The notes below the pieces were generated by a model. That model was given only the letters and a program-made list of their open reading frames with translations, ran no database searches and had not been told where the DNA came from. Of a stretch of 64,000 nucleotides of DNA, positions 1 to 13,690 are shown one piece after another. The DNA is from Paracentrotus lividus (lineage: Eukaryota; Echinodermata; Echinoidea; Camarodonta; Echinidae). Where the stretch lies: the NCBI GenBank assembly GCA_940671915.1, contig CALNVZ010003434.1:16177106-16241105 (forward strand), read 5' to 3'. Within the stretch, counting starts at the first letter, position 1, and every line of letters starts with the position of its first letter. Position numbers and translations under genes: made by a program.

Positions 1-49
1 ATGCCCAACGAGGGATTTAATATCCTTGATTGCGACCAGTATGTCTGGT

Positions 50-2870
50 CGCAAAGGATTAGTGCGCAAGTTCATATTTTTGTTATTTTAAGCTGCGACA
101 AGAGAAGTCGAGCCGCGAGATTCGCGGGAAGTCGATGCCTATGTATTCGGTGGATTACAAGCTATTCGCCGGAGAGTTGATGGGGTAACTCAAAGAAATA
201 GAAGTTGCCTACCCCACATAGCCGTCCAGCACCACTAAGATTATGGAACTCTAAAACGTAAAACTCATTGCTTAGAACGTCAAAATTGCACCCTATTCTA
301 CGTCCAGACTGGAAAAAAAACGCTTAATGGCTAAACACCCATAATACTTTTGCCCCCAAAAGTCACTTCTCCTGAAAAACACCCCTAAATGACACGATAA
401 ACACCAACAAATTCATCACCCTAAACAGCAGATTTTCGCTGAAATACATCCTCTCATTTTATATGAAAATGGCGACTGGAAATGAAAAAAACACCCCTTA
501 TTTTAAGGAAAGCTCGTCTCGTCGGGCTGAATTAAACAGCCCTTTTTCGACGCTTTGTGGTGGACGCTACTAGCATCCCATATGTATGAATGACCCCCCC
601 CGGGAAGTACTTGTTAGTCTATTTGTTGAGTGGAAGCAAGTTGCTTATCGCTTTAGCCTATCGTAGACAGAGTCGTAAATTTATTGACCTACGGTCATCT
701 ACTCTATGTGACAGGTTCTGACATGTTGTTCGCCATAACGATGCCCTTCGGCGGGACAGGCCCTTTACAGACAATATGTCTTGTACGAAATTTTGTATCC
801 CGAATCTCCGCTACTGATTAGTCGCGGCAGCATCTCCGCTATCAAGTTAATCCGTTTTTATATATATAATAATATAATGGTGTGATAATAATAATATAAG
901 AAGAAGAACGTATTTATATAGTGCCACCTTTCAGTTAAACTATTTATCGCACATTTACAATATAGAGAAAGTGTTGAACTGCAAAGCTTACAAATATATA
1001 GGCCTATAATAGTGCGTTAGACTAGTTGCAAGCACATTATATTAATTAAGCAGAAAGGAGGACAGCCTGTGAGGCGCACATCCGAATCTGCCATGTCAAA
1101 AGTAAAGAGTGTGTAATCCACATAAAACAATACAAAATATAATTAGTTAGAAAAACTCAAAAATCTATAAATCTATTTATTTATTTGATCTATTTATCTA
1201 CTATAATACAAATTATGGTGAGTTTTTTCTTACGGAGCAGGCAAAAGAAAAAATAATGAGGAACAATTGCATCATAACCAATAATAACATGTTCATGAAT
1301 GACACTCATAATTACCTTTCTGCGAAGACTTTTCCGAATTTAGCTTTCGTCTATCAAAGATATTACCATAATCGGTACAGACTTCAATAGTTGTTTTATA
1401 GCGAAGATGTGTGTATAAAACTTACTGCAGGGGAAGTTAGCAAAACATTAGATATTCATATTTTTATAATGAAACTCAGTAAAACAATTATGCCTTGTAT
1501 TAAGATAAAAATTTTGTATTATAATACAAAGGGCCGGTGAGGAATCTTACACTTAGGGGGGGGGCTCCATATGAGGGGCTTTTTTCTTTTCAGGGAGAGC
1601 GCAGATTCCCCTCGAAAAAGTGCTAAATATAAAATAAAAGTGAGATAACTTTATATAGCACATTTTAACTGACGTAGCTGCAAAATGATTTTAAATTGCA
1701 ACCACTTAATGGTCTGAAATACGATTAGCACTTTAAAAAGAGCTCATTGTCCTCCCTACATAATTTTATAATTATGGAATATTCCACTTCAGTTGGTTAT
1801 CCAGCCACGATGTCGCTCGGATATATACCCATGGGGTGCAGCGGTAGGCAATCACTATATCCTCTCTATATCATCCTGAATTGGGTCGAAATCGAGGTAG
1901 TGGTTATATCACTCGACTACGGCTCGTTTCGTAGAATTGATAAACCATGGTAATAAACTGCTTGTCTTTATAGAATTGGAGTAATGGTGATATCTCACTT
2001 CGCGGAGACGTCTTCGAGAATCTGAGACGTTCCGAGACGTTTCCAGGACCGCAAAATCTCATAGATATACAAATTTCATAATTTCCCGCGTCATGAGACG
2101 TCGCTGAGAACAAGGAGTCTTTGCGACTAGTTTCAAAACCGTCTCAAAGCCGTCTCAAACTAGTCCCAAGGCCCGTCTCATGGAAGTAGGGGTATCTCAC
2201 TTCCATGAGACAGTTTTGAGATAGTTAGGGGCGGGTTTTGAAACGGATTGAGGACTGTTTTGAGACTTGGTCGCGGAGACGGCTGGGAGTCATCTCGGAG
2301 ACGTCTCTTTTTATGCGAAGTGAATACCACCTTAAGATACCATCATTAAAGGAGTAAGATAAAAGAGTTGTGGTTATATAATAAGTACTATAGATATAAA
2401 AAAAAACAACAACAACATGTGAAGGGGTGTCTCTACCTGCTCCGTTCATCCCATCACGCTAGCCACGCCAACCACGGGTTCATCTATTTCCGATAACGAA
2501 GAAATCCTCCTTGACAAGCAATCGTAGAAGCGTCATTGAGATGGAACTGGGCGACCTTCAAGATAGACCACGTAGTCGGGAAATCTTCCAGACGCTGATC
2601 TTCGCTGAGTTTATCGCATGGTCAGCTCCGACGAGCCGCCATTGGATAGCTGGATCGTTAGGCGGTCATCGAGGCCGACGCCAGGATCATGATTTGTATG
2701 TCAGCAAAGTCTTGTGTTGTTCAGCAGAATCAGAAAAAGTTGTATACATTGGTTTGTATATTGATTTAGCAAGATTTAATGCACTTCCATTACAAGTACG
2801 TGAATTGCCCTATGGAGTAAAAGTGCGGTGCATTCAGATTTGACACAGAACTCAGAGGTAAGTTCTACTA
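50..2870 (+). repeat. Left arm of a large diverged inverted repeat
   Basis: This pairs with the reverse complement of 6,720-8,940. Anchors include the segment with 'gtgcgcaagttcat' near 70 (opposite about 8,910), the 'gcggcagcatctccgct' segment near 825 (opposite about 8,605), the block 1,740-1,970 (opposite 7,370-7,620), and 2,500-2,840 (opposite 6,750-7,075). The arms are clearly homologous but carry frequent small indels. The spacer, about 2,870-6,720, is not palindromic and holds most of the direct-repeat block. Confidence 0.7.
1984..2333. repeat. MITE-like element with GAGACGTCTC palindromes
   Basis: Terminal inverted repeats read 'ggtgatatctcacttcgc' at the left and 'gcgaagtgaataccacc' at the right. 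The interior is built of repeated gagacg/cgtctc blocks. Related copies lie at about 4,790-4,955, 7,223-7,350 and 10,335-10,485, each beginning with a 'ggtgata/ggtggta ... cac' type end. No coding capacity is seen, so this is a non-autonomous DNA element by structure. Confidence 0.6.
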
Positions 2871-5084
2871 TTGACGAAACTAAGTGTCATATCGAGTCTG
2901 TCTCAACTAAATCATACGCTCCCTTGCTGAAAAGCCCCGACAACTTTATACTATTCTTCTTCTTCTTCTTTTTTTATAATGATCAGTTAAAGTTATTCAT
3001 TCATTTCATTATTTTGTAATCGACACCCTCCGATTATTTGAACACTTATACTGATACAATTACTGATTGTTGAACTTAATTCAGTTACATGATATTAAAG
3101 AGAAACAGAAAATTTCAATTAATTTACTTATACCTTGCTCGTAACCTGCAATTGTCATGAAACAAACGCGGCCATCTTTTCTTTTCCAAGTCTGTGACTC
3201 CATTTGCTATTAAAAAGTTCATTTTTTCCCCATTCCCTGCGACCCGAAATTGTCACACTTCTTATCATCATCTAACGCCCGTTTGTCCTGATCCAACTTG
3301 CTTATGTGGTCTCCATCCTTATCAAGCGTAAATTTGAGCTAAAATCCTGTTTGACATGTCACTCTCAAATTTAGTATCCAGAGACAAACCCATCATCTCT
3401 CTCTCCTCTTAAAATTTGGGTCGCGAGTGATTTTTGAAAATTTCAAAAAATTGCGGCGACTGTACAGTATCTGAATGGGAGGCCGATCATGATTTGGGTA
3501 AATGCAGTTGGCGACAAAGGCCGTAGCGGCTTAATTGTCACTGGCCGTTTAGTTCAGCGGTGCGTGCAACGTATGCCGTAGTGCGGCAACTACAACTGAT
3601 AGCACCTTGTCGCAACAAGAGAAGACAGGCTACGGTCATTGACGTGAACCTAACCGACGCCGGCTATTGTTAAACTTGTTGAAAATCCAACGACGAACTG
3701 AGTTTGGCTCCGTCTCTTTAGGCGATAGACGTGATAATTCACGGTTTTAAAGGCGATTGGACTTGCGAGTGGTGGCGACAGGTAGGCCTATGCATGTTAG
3801 AAACTGCCAGAATCGTGTCAGGATCGTAGGTGACCGAAGATCATATACGTATCTACGATAGGCTACGACAACGACTGGCTTCCACGCAAACATTAGGCTA
3901 ATAATAACATTGCTTGTATCCGATAATACAATATCCTCGACCTTCGCGCATCTCGCGGCTCGACTTCTCTTGTCGCAGCTTAAAATCAACCAAAATACGA
4001 ACTTGAGCACTATGGCGATCCTTGCGACTGACACAGGCGATCGAATATTTTCTACCTGGTGGCGGCCTGTCGCCTTTAGGTTCGTGATTGTCCTCTCAGT
4101 CGCGCATTATAATTTGGGTCGTGAGTGATTTTTGAAAATTTCAAAAAATTTGCGGGGATTGTACAGTATCTGAATGGGAGGCAGATCATGATTTTGGTGA
4201 ATGCAGTTGGCGATAAAGGCCGTAGCGGCTTAAATTTCACTGGCCGTTTGGTTCAGCGATGCGTGCAACGTACGCTGTAGCGCGGCAACCTACAACTGGC
4301 GACAATCTACGATAGCAAATTGTCGCGACAAGAGAAGACAGGCTACGTTCATTGACGTCATCCTAACTGACGCCGGCTATTTTTAAACTTGTTGAAAATC
4401 CAACGACGAATTGAATTTGGGCTCCTTTTCTTAGGCGATGATACGCGATATTCACGATTTAACGGATTGGACCTGCGAATGGTGGCGACAGGTGTTCGTG
4501 TGTCGCCACAAGTCCTTGTGGGCACAGGCCTTAACTTGTGTGTGGGAGAGTAGGGTTGTAATTGAAGGCTTGGATATTGACAAACATGTTCTAACTATGA
4601 AAGGAATCCAAGGATTTCTTTAGGAAGGAATTTACTGCAACTCTATTTGTACTAGATCGGGATGCGATCTGGCATATGAATAAGGTAAGGAATTTTTTTT
4701 TTTTACTTCTATGCGGGAAGCGATTAAGCACCATCTCAAATCGGTGAGAAGACACAATCATTATCAGAAATGATTTCCAATGGGCTTCTTATGGTGGTAT
4801 ACTCACGTGACATTAGACGTTTCTGACTAGTCTGTTATCGGGAGACATCTTCTGAGTCTGTGCAACGTCGCTTGCGTCGTGGGAAATCAATCATCTTCAT
4901 AATTTTGAAGAATCTCACGTCTCGGAGACGTCTCCTCAAGTGAACACCACCTTAATTCTGACTCATCAATATTCGAACAAGTAAAAGGCAGCTGCTGAGC
5001 AGCACCAGAAAGACATTGCTCTCCCTCTTGTCAACGCCAAACAGGAAAGCAGCAACACTACTTTTTAAAAGTATTTTGTAGGAA

Positions 5085-5155
5085 CGCGGCCGGGGATCGA
5101 CCCGACGCCTCCCGATTATGAGGCAGACGCTCTATCCATTGAGCAGACACATGGG
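5085..5155 (-). repeat. tRNA-like block, probable SINE head
   Basis: On the minus strand there is a box A-like 'gctcaatggatagagcg' and a box B-like 'ggtcgatcccc' about 35 bases later, with an imperfect anticodon arm between. The same structure recurs at about 5,945-6,015, 10,605-10,670 and 11,325-11,390. The arms do not form a clean cloverleaf and the blocks are repeated, so a tRNA-derived SINE is more likely than a working tRNA gene. Confidence 0.45.
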
Positions 5156-5944
5156 AGTATTTGATTGGATTTTTGTTTCATGTTTTGTTCCAGATAACTC
5201 AAAACCGTATGCGATCTGAGAGACATTTGCTTACCCGTAGCCATGTCTTCAGTGACAGCCATTATAATGTCAGGACTCATATGATACTTGTATACCTGTA
5301 CAGTTCGGAACATTCATATTATTACTCTAGTCAGGCCGAGTTTTATTCTGCATCGGCACTATTGTGCCTATATCGAAGTCTGTAATATTATTGTAGTCAA
5401 TACATTTTTGTTATGTTTTATCTAACAAAAGAAATATTACTATCCACCCCTTTTCCAGGAAAACAACAATAGCATCGGTTAATAAACTATGAAACAATCA
5501 GACTCCACTGAGATATCGAAGTCCGCTTTGAAAAAAAGCAACAACACACATACTTTTTTTTATACTCAAATTAACCAGTGGCAGGTTCAAATTAGCACAA
5601 GAGGCGTTGGACTTTTAAAAAAACTATTCATTGAACATGCTTTGCAAATTTCCCACTATTTTCAAAATTTCTTGGCTACCCCTTACATCGGGCCCTTGCA
5701 TTTTAAATTTAGGTAACTACACTGTTAGAAAGAATTAAACAAGTTGTTTAAAATCTTAAACAACTGCGTGTTAACCGGTGAATCGCACATCGTTGTTTAA
5801 AAATTAAACAACCTGTAGTTGTTTAAAACTTAAACACTCTTGTTGTTTAAAAGTTTTAACAACCTGTTGTTTAATGGTTGTTTAAAATATCAACAAAATT
5901 GTTTAACGCTTCTCTCCAAAAATAAAAACGCTCCATCTTTTGGT

Positions 5945-6015
5945 TAACGCGGCCGGGTATAGAACTCACGACCCTTCGATTATAAGGCAGACGCTCTATC
6001 CACTGAGCCAACACA
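5945..6015 (-). repeat. tRNA-like block, probable SINE head, second copy
   Basis: On the minus strand, 'ggctcagtggatagagcg' (box A-like) is followed by 'gagttctatacc' (box B-like). It is closely related to the block at 5,085-5,155 and lies inside the direct-repeat block. A functional tRNA is unlikely because the anticodon loop is irregular. Confidence 0.45.
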
Positions 6016-6719
6016 TCAGATGTGTGAGGCATAAGTCCATGATTGAAATGTTGCGCCGATTTTACATTGCATTTAACGAGCGATGCCATTAGCTCATGAC
6101 TATCACGTGACATTTGCCTCGCCCTGTTTAAACAAAACTGTTTAATATCTACACTCTAATCTTTATACAGGTCTTGTCTAATGCTATATATCATCGCTTT
6201 TCCGGTGTTAAACAACAATGTGTAAATTTTACACAAGAATGTTTAACTTTTAAACCAACATTTTTTTTTAAACATTGAAATTTTTAAACCGCGTTCTAAC
6301 GGTGTATAGTCGGAACACCTTCCTCCGAACCACTGTAGAATTATAGCCTAAGTTGAATATTCAGAATTATAAACCTTTGACGGTGGAAGCTCTGTTATCA
6401 TGCAATGTTGCCGTTAATATCTACAACGTTAGTTTGTTTTATGTAAATTAGTAACAGCTTTTAATGTCTATGCTTTACTGATTTCCAATTACGAATTTGT
6501 AAAACAATGCAATTATAATTCTTCAAATTCATATTAACATTTAATTTCTATGTTTTTCTGTTTCTTTTTGTTTAGTTAAGTGATTAATGTTTCAGAATCG
6601 GAGGGGTCGCGAGCAATATAAAAATAATGATTAAAACTTTAATGATCATAAATTAAAAAAGAAGAAGAAGAGAAACTGTACTAAGTGCCGGGCTTTCTTC
6701 TCAGGTCTATAGTACAGTG

Positions 6720-8940
6720 GAGATAGCCTTCCAAACTCACGTCTGGTGTAAATTGCAATGCACCACTTTTACTCATGGGCATTCCGCGTAAACTTGTATG
6801 GTCAGTAATACTGCTAAACGAATCAACCAATGTTACATATTCTCATTCTGCCAAATACAAGACTTTGCTGACATACATCATGACCGACGTCGGCCTCGTA
6901 CCAGTCCGCAACAATCCAGTGCTATCCAAGGGCTTGGTCGTCGGCCATGGATAAACCAGCGAAGATCAAGCGTCTGGAGATTTTCCGAAACTACTGGTTC
7001 TATTTTGAAGTCGCCCATGTTCCTTCTCATGACCTTCTGGACAATTGCGTGTCAGGAGAGATTTTCTTTCGGTATTCGGAATTATGAACCGTGTTGCGGT
7101 GGCTAGTGATTGGGGATCCGAAGCAGGTTAGAGACACCCTTCAATGTTGTTGTTATTTTTTATTCTGTAGTTACTTATTATGTAACCACAACTTTTATCT
7201 GCATCTTATGATGGTATCTGTAAGTGGGTATATCACTTCGCGGCAGGACGCTCTGAGACGCTCAGAGAGATTTGTATTCTATGAGATTTTGCCGGTCCTG
7301 TGAAAGTCTCCGGAGTCTCAGTTTCGAGACGTCTTCCGCGAAGTAGATATCACCTATACTCCAATTCTATAAGACAAGCAGTTTCATTACCATGGGTTTA
7401 TCAATTCTACGAAACGAGCCTAGTCGGAGTGATATAACACTATACCATCGATTTCGACCCTTCAGGATGATATAGAGAGGCATATGTTTGATTGCCTTAC
7501 CGCTGCACCCCATACGAGCGACAACCCCCGTGGCTGGATAAACCAACTGAAGTGGAAGATTTCCATAATTATAAAATTATTGTAGGGGCCCAAACAATGA
7601 GCTCTCTTTTTAAAGTGCTAATCGTATTTCAGACCATTAAGTGGTGCAATTTAAATTCATTTTGCTAGCTACGTCAGTTAAAAATGGCCTATATAAAAGT
7701 TTATCTACTTTATATTCATATTTTAGCACTATTTCGAGGCGGAATCGGCCGCTCTCCCTGAAAAGAAAAGGGCGGTCCAAAAGGAGCCCCTCAGTTATGG
7801 AGCCCCCCCCTAGTGTAATGATTCACTCAACCGGCCCTTTGCTTTATACTGATACAAATTTTACTTGGGCGTATCTTTCATATTCTTTAATATCAACGGC
7901 ATAATTTGTTTTACTGAGTTTCATTATTAAAAATGATATCTTGTTTTGCTAACTTCCCTGCAGTTTAAGTTTTGATACCAACATCTTCGCTTATAACACT
8001 ATTGGAAGCTGTTCGGGATCACGATTATGGGTATAATCTTTGATAGACAGCTAAATCGGAAAAGTCCTCGCAGAAAAGGTATTAATGAGTGTCAATCATG
8101 AACATTTATTATTGTATGATGCATGTTTCCTTCATTATTTTTTTTCTTTTCCTGCTCCGCTAAGGAAACTCACCATAAATGATTTGTATAGTAGAAAATA
8201 GATCAAATAAATAACATAAGATTTATAGATTTTTGTAGTTTTTAACCATATTACTTATTTGTATTGTTTTTTTGTCTGATGTATGTGGACATTACACAAT
8301 TTTCCTCTTTTGACTTTTGGACATGGCAGATTCGGAGTGTGCGCCTACAGGGCTCCATCCGATGATTCCCCCCCCCTTCCCTTAATTAATATTAATGTGC
8401 TTGCAATCTAGTCTAACGAATATAGTTATATTTGTAGCTTTGCAGTCAACATTTTCTTCTTATGTAAATGGCCCCTCGGATAGGTTTAAAACTAGAAAGC
8501 GTGGCACTATATGAATAACGTTCTTCTCTTATTATATTATATATTATATTAATCATCCACCATTATATTATTTAGTATTTAAAACGGATTAACTTGAAGC
8601 GGAGATGCTGCCGCGATAATCAGTTAGGGAGATTCGCGGATACAAAATTTACGTACAGACATATTTGTCTGAAAGGGCCCGTCCCGCCGAGGCGATCGTA
8701 TGGCGACAACCATACGCCTGATCAGAAATGCCAGAATCGTAGATCAGAACGTTAGGTGACCGTAGGTCATACGTATTTTACGACTCGTCTACAAAGGCTT
8801 GCTCCACTCAACAATAGACTAACAAAGCTTGTATCCAACCAATCAAAGCCTCGCACCTTCCGCACTCGCGGCTCGACTTGTCTTGTCGCAGCCTAAATCA
8901 ACAAAAATATGAACTTGCGCACTGTGGCCATCCTTGCGAC
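6720..8940 (-). repeat. Right arm of a large diverged inverted repeat
   Basis: Reverse-complement partner of 50-2,870; see that entry. At its right end (about 8,870) it runs directly into the tandem subrepeat that begins the direct-repeat block. Confidence 0.7.
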
Positions 8941-9015
8941 AGACACGGCGATCGAGGTATTTTCTACATGGATGGCGGACTGTCGCATTTGGATATGATA
9001 GTCCTCTCGTTCGGG

Positions 9016-11910
9016 ATTAAAATTGGGTCGCGAGTGATTTTTTGAAAATTTCAAAAAATTGCGGCGACGCTGTACAGTATCTGAATGGGGCCGATCATGA
9101 TTTTGGGTGATGCAGTTGTGCGACAGCCGCCGTCGGCTTAATGTCACTGGCCGTTTATTCAGCGGTGTGCTGTCAACGTACGCCCTTAGTGCGGCAACTA
9201 CAACTGATAGCACCTTGTTGCAACAAGAGAAGACAGGCTTCGGTCATTGACGTGACCTAACCGACGCGGCTATTGTTAAACTTGTTTGAAAATCCACGAC
9301 GAACTGAGTTTGGCTCCGTCTCTTTAGGCGATAGACGTGATAATTCACGATTTTAAAGGCGCTTGGACTTGCGAGTGGGTGGCGACAGGTATGCTGTTAG
9401 AAACTGCCAACGATCGTGTCGACGTAGTGACCGAAGTCATATACGTATCCGTAGGCTACGACAACGAACTGGCTTCACACGCAAACATTAGCTAACCATA
9501 ATTTGCTTGCCATCGTAATACAATCCTCGACCGTGCGCTCTGCGGCTCGACTCTCTTGTCGCAGCTTAAATCAACAAATACGAAACTTGAGCCTATGGCG
9601 ATCTTGCGACTGACACAGGCGATCGAATGTTTTCTACCTGGTGGCGGCTGTCGCCTTTGGTTCGTGATTGTCCTCTCAGTCGCGCATATAATTTGGGTCG
9701 GTGATGATTTTGAAAATTCAAAAATTGCGGGGATGTCAGTATCTGAATGGGAGGGCGTATCATGTTTGGTGAATGCAGTTGCTGATAAAGGCCGTAGCGG
9801 CTTAAATTCACTGGCCGTTTGGTTCAGCGATGCGTGCAACGTACGCTGTAGCGCGGAACCTACAACTGGCGACATCTACGATAGCAATTGTCGACAAGAG
9901 AAGACAGGCTGTCTATTGACGTCAACCTAATGACGGCCGGCTATTTTAACTTGTGAAATCCAACGACGAATTGAATTTGGCTCCGTCTCTTTAGGCGATA
10001 GACGCGATAATTCACGATTTAAAGGCGATTGGACCTGCGAATGGTGGCGACAGGTGTCTCGTGGTTGTCGGCCACAACGATCCCCTCTGTGGGACAGCCT
10101 TAACTTTTTGAGATATGTGACAAACATGTTCTAACTATGAAAGGAATCACGGATTTCCTTATAAGGAATTTCTGCAACTTATTTGTACTAGATCGGGATG
10201 CTCGATCTGGCATATGAATTATAAGAAGAAGAATTTTCTTTTTTTACTTCTATGGGGAAGCGATTAAGCCACCATCTCAAGATCGGTGGAGAAGACACAA
10301 TCATTATCAGAAATGTTCCAATGGGCTTTTGGTATCACTCACTGACATTAGACGTTTCTGACTAGCTGTTCTCTCGGAGACATCTTCTGAGTCTGTGCAA
10401 CGTCTCTTGCGTCGTGGAAATCAATCATCTTCATAATTTTGAGAATCTCACGTTCGGAGACTCTCTTAAGTGACACCACCTATCTGACTCATCATTTCGA
10501 TCCAAAGTAAAACGAGGCTGCCTGAGCGCACCAGAAAGACATTGCTCTATCCCTCTTGTCAACGCCAAATAGGAAAGCGCAACTACATTTTTTTAAAAGT
10601 TTTGGTATGCGCGGCCGGGGATCGTACCCACGACTCCCGATTATGAGGCAGACGTCTATCACTGAGCCCACATGGAGTATTTTTTGGATTTTTGTTTCAT
10701 GTTTTGTCCAGATAACTCAAGGACCGTATGCGATCTGAGAGACAGTTTGAACCGTACATGTCTTCAGTGACAGCATATAATGCAGGACTCAGATGATACT
10801 GTCTGACCTGTACAGTTCGAAGATTATATTAACTCTTCAGAGCCGAGTTTTATTCTGCATCGGGCTATTGTGCCTATTCGTAAGTCTGTATATTATTGTA
10901 GTCAATACTTTTTGTTATGTTTTATCTAATCAAAAGAAATATACTATACATCCCCTTTTCCAGGAAAACAACAATAGCATCGGTTAATAAACTATGAAAC
11001 AATCCAGACTCCATGAGATATCCAGTCCGCTTTGAAAAAAAGCAAAACACAATACTTTTTTATACTCAAGAATTTAACCAGTGGCAGGTTCAAATTAGGA
11101 CAAGAGGCGTTGGACTTTTTAAAACATTCATTGAACATGCTTTGAGTGTTAACGGTGAATTCGCACATCGTTGTTTAAAAATTAAAAACCTGTAGTTTGT
11201 TATAAACTTAAGACACTCTTGTTGTTTAAAAGTTTAAACAACCTGTTGTTTAATGGTTGTTTTTAAAATATCAACAAAATTGTTTTAACGCTTCTCTCCA
11301 AAATAAAAACGCTCCATCTTTGGTTAACGCGGCGGTATAGAACTCACGACCCTTCGATTATAAGGAGAACGCTCTATCCACTGAGCCAACACATCAGATG
11401 TGTGAGGCATAAGTCCATGATTGAAATGTTGCGCCGATTTTACCATTGCATTTAACGAGCGATGCCATTAGCTCATGACTATCACGTGACATTTGCCTCG
11501 GCCTGTTTAAACAAAACTGTTTAAATATCTACACTTAAATCTTTATACAGGTCTTGTCTAATGCTATATATCATCGCTTTTCCGGTGTTAAACACATGTT
11601 TAATTACACAAGAATGTTTTACTTTTAAAACCAACATTTTTTTTAAACATTGAAATTTTTAAAACGCGTTCTAACGGTGTATATGTCGGAACACCTTCTC
11701 CGAACCTAGAATTATGCCTAGTTGAATTTCAGAATTATAAACCTTTGACGGTGGAAGTCTGTTATCATGCAATGTTGCCGTTAATATCTACAACGTAAGT
11801 TTGTTTATGTAATTAGTAACAGCTTTCAATGTCTCATGCTTTACTGATTTCCAATTACATTTGTAAACAATGCAATTATAATTCTTCAATTCATATTAAC
11901 ATTAATTTCT
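9016..11910 (+). repeat. Direct-repeat block, copy 2, indel-rich
   Basis: Second copy of 3,415-6,550 in the same orientation. Aligned segments show scattered single-base losses in this copy: 'tgtacagtatctg' at about 4,159 appears as 'tgtcagtatctg' at about 9,735. It stops abruptly at about 11,910, where the sequence switches to the segment that also starts right after the N gap at 14,303. Random indels plus a blunt switch suggest unpolished gap-fill sequence. Confidence 0.7.
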
Positions 11911-13059
11911 ATGATTGTTTATCATTAGTTTTCCGATGCGCTATTACCGCGGTGTTTGGGACAGCCAACTTTTAGCTGGTGTGTGCTCCTTGACCAGTAT
12001 CCACTCTTTGTTTGTCATCCAAATTCATTAGACGGTGACCCCAGATGGGTAAGGATTATTCATCTTGAAAGGGGTCTATGGAAAGCAAATTGTTGCAAAT
12101 ACCATAAACCCGATATCAGGGGTTTTAACTACTGCGGGATGAGAGAAACTACTGCACGAAGAGCAATCCTCTCATCAGGGGTTTATGTTGTGACCAAACA
12201 GACCCTGTCAATAGTTATAAACCCTGATCAGAGTTATAAACCCATGAGCAGGGGCTTTTGGTATTTGCATTGTCATCAGGAGTCCCCTGAATGTGAGGTG
12301 TTTGTATTGGTAATGCATATTTCTAAACCTCTATGGTTCCCACAATGACTAATGACCGCTTGGTCTTCTCCCTTTTGGGTCTTTTTGCTCTGCTACTTGC
12401 TCTTCAGGCAATCACTCGAACCAAGTAAGACTATCAAGTACAGACTGCGAATAACACCCATCCCAGAAAAAGTAATAAGAAGTACAGGTGGTAAATAGTT
12501 GTGGAATTTGGCTCACGTCTTCTGACTGGTCAGTCGTATACATAGGCCTGTCTGTGCGGCTCTAGTGGCTGTTTGTGCGAGTCGATCATAGTCCGGTCTG
12601 CAGTGTTTGGTGCTGGCGTTGATTTTTATGTCTCATGACTGAGGTGTATCTCTGTTGGCGTTGGTGGCCTGCTTAACTTTGTTCGCCGTATTTATCGGCC
12701 TTCTCGATCTTAGCGTTTTTCAGTGGTGGACACTTGCTGCCCCGCATCCCTACTCTTGTCTACTCGTAGCATAGATTTGCGGGTGCGGGCAGTTGTGTGT
12801 GTCCCAGATGTTGCGGATCTGTCTCAGTTATTCGAAGGGGGCAACGCGATTCGACGTTGGAACGATTTTTGCGTAGATAGAGCGTCGTTGACATTTGAGT
12901 TCAGGTTCCTGTGGATATGTTTTGCAGAATTCTCAGATCGGTCCCATGCTAGTGAGAGGGTCGTTATTGTTAAGGTAAAATGCCAATTATTCAACTCTTA
13001 TGGTCAAAATGCGCCACGAGTGTATGTCGGTCTGAATAATGACCCGGCTTGTTGCTTCC

Positions 13060-13370
13060 CCTTTGTCTATATGCCTCTTTGCCTATTTACCATTTTGTCT
13101 CATGTCCATTTCGTCTAATTTCCACTTGGTCTGTAACCAATTGGTAATAGGACTAACTTCATTTCGGTTATCCAATAGGCAAAGAAGCATTTATACCAAA
13201 ATGTAATTTGACGTATTGGCAATTGACCAAGTGGGTCATAGACAAGTATTATTGACAAGGGCAATTGGACCAAATTGTTAGTTAGACAATGGGTTTAGCC
13301 GCATGTGGTATTAGACAAGGAGATTAGACAACTGATGTTAGACCAAGATGTAATTAAAGCGTTGACCCAG
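13060..13370. repeat. Dispersed 'ttggtctaat' element
   Basis: Contains many 'ttggtct', 'tttcgtctaat' and 'attagacca' motifs, those on the left half facing those on the right half, so the element is roughly palindromic. A second copy is at 54,690-55,080, and fragments occur at about 12,345 and 16,440-16,570. No coding sequence is seen. Confidence 0.55.
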
Positions 13371-13560
13371 TATCCTCTTCTTTTTCGTCATCCAAGATTA
13401 TTAACGCTTCTAGATGGGTAGATAATTGATTCACACATAAAAAGTGAAGGGTCATTTTTTTTAACTCTTCATCCGTAAAAAAAAAGTTTACCATCTCGGA
13501 GTCATCAGTCTATCAGTGTCTGACCTGGACCCAGGTCGATGGACCTCATGACCGGAATCC

Positions 13561-13690
13561 GGGGATTTCATCTAAGGATTGTCAGACTTTTTATCCGCAA
13601 CTGTTATAGCTACCGAAATGCTGTTTCTGGTTGTGAGAGCAAATTTGTAGGATAAAACGTCCGACAAAGACCTTTCATGAAATGCTCCCC
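13561..13690. repeat. Short inverted-repeat element, family of 45,814-45,952
   Basis: Ends are 'ggggatttcat' and 'atgaaatgctcccc', with internal 'gtcagac ... ttatccg' and 'gctaccgaaatgctg'. A better preserved copy lies at 45,814-45,952. It is about 130 bp and non-coding, consistent with a MITE. Confidence 0.65.

Larger units (their letters stand above)
3415..6550 (+). repeat. Direct-repeat block, copy 1
   Basis: Homologous along its length to 9,016-11,910. It starts with two tandem subrepeats of about 690 bp (3,415-4,104, then from 4,105) sharing 'tttgaaaatttcaaaaaatt' and 'ctggccgttt'. It continues through a MITE copy (4,790-4,955), two tRNA-like blocks (5,085-5,155 and 5,945-6,015) and a stretch rich in 'gtttaaac'-type motifs (5,730-6,300). 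No gene is seen. Confidence 0.75.

Noticed and set aside
2511..2843. A 110-residue open frame on the plus strand
   Set aside because: The segment is part of the inverted repeat, and the other arm does not preserve the frame.
5085..5155. Functional tRNA gene
   Set aside because: Boxes A and B are present but the anticodon arm is irregular, and the block recurs inside repeats, so a SINE is more likely.
9593..9811. Overlapping 70-130 residue frames on both strands in copy 2 of the direct repeat
   Set aside because: The frames are not conserved in copy 1 and arise from indel-rich repeat sequence.
12723..13118. A 131-residue open frame on the plus strand
   Set aside because: No recognisable domain; it sits in the doubtful filler region and runs into a dispersed repeat.
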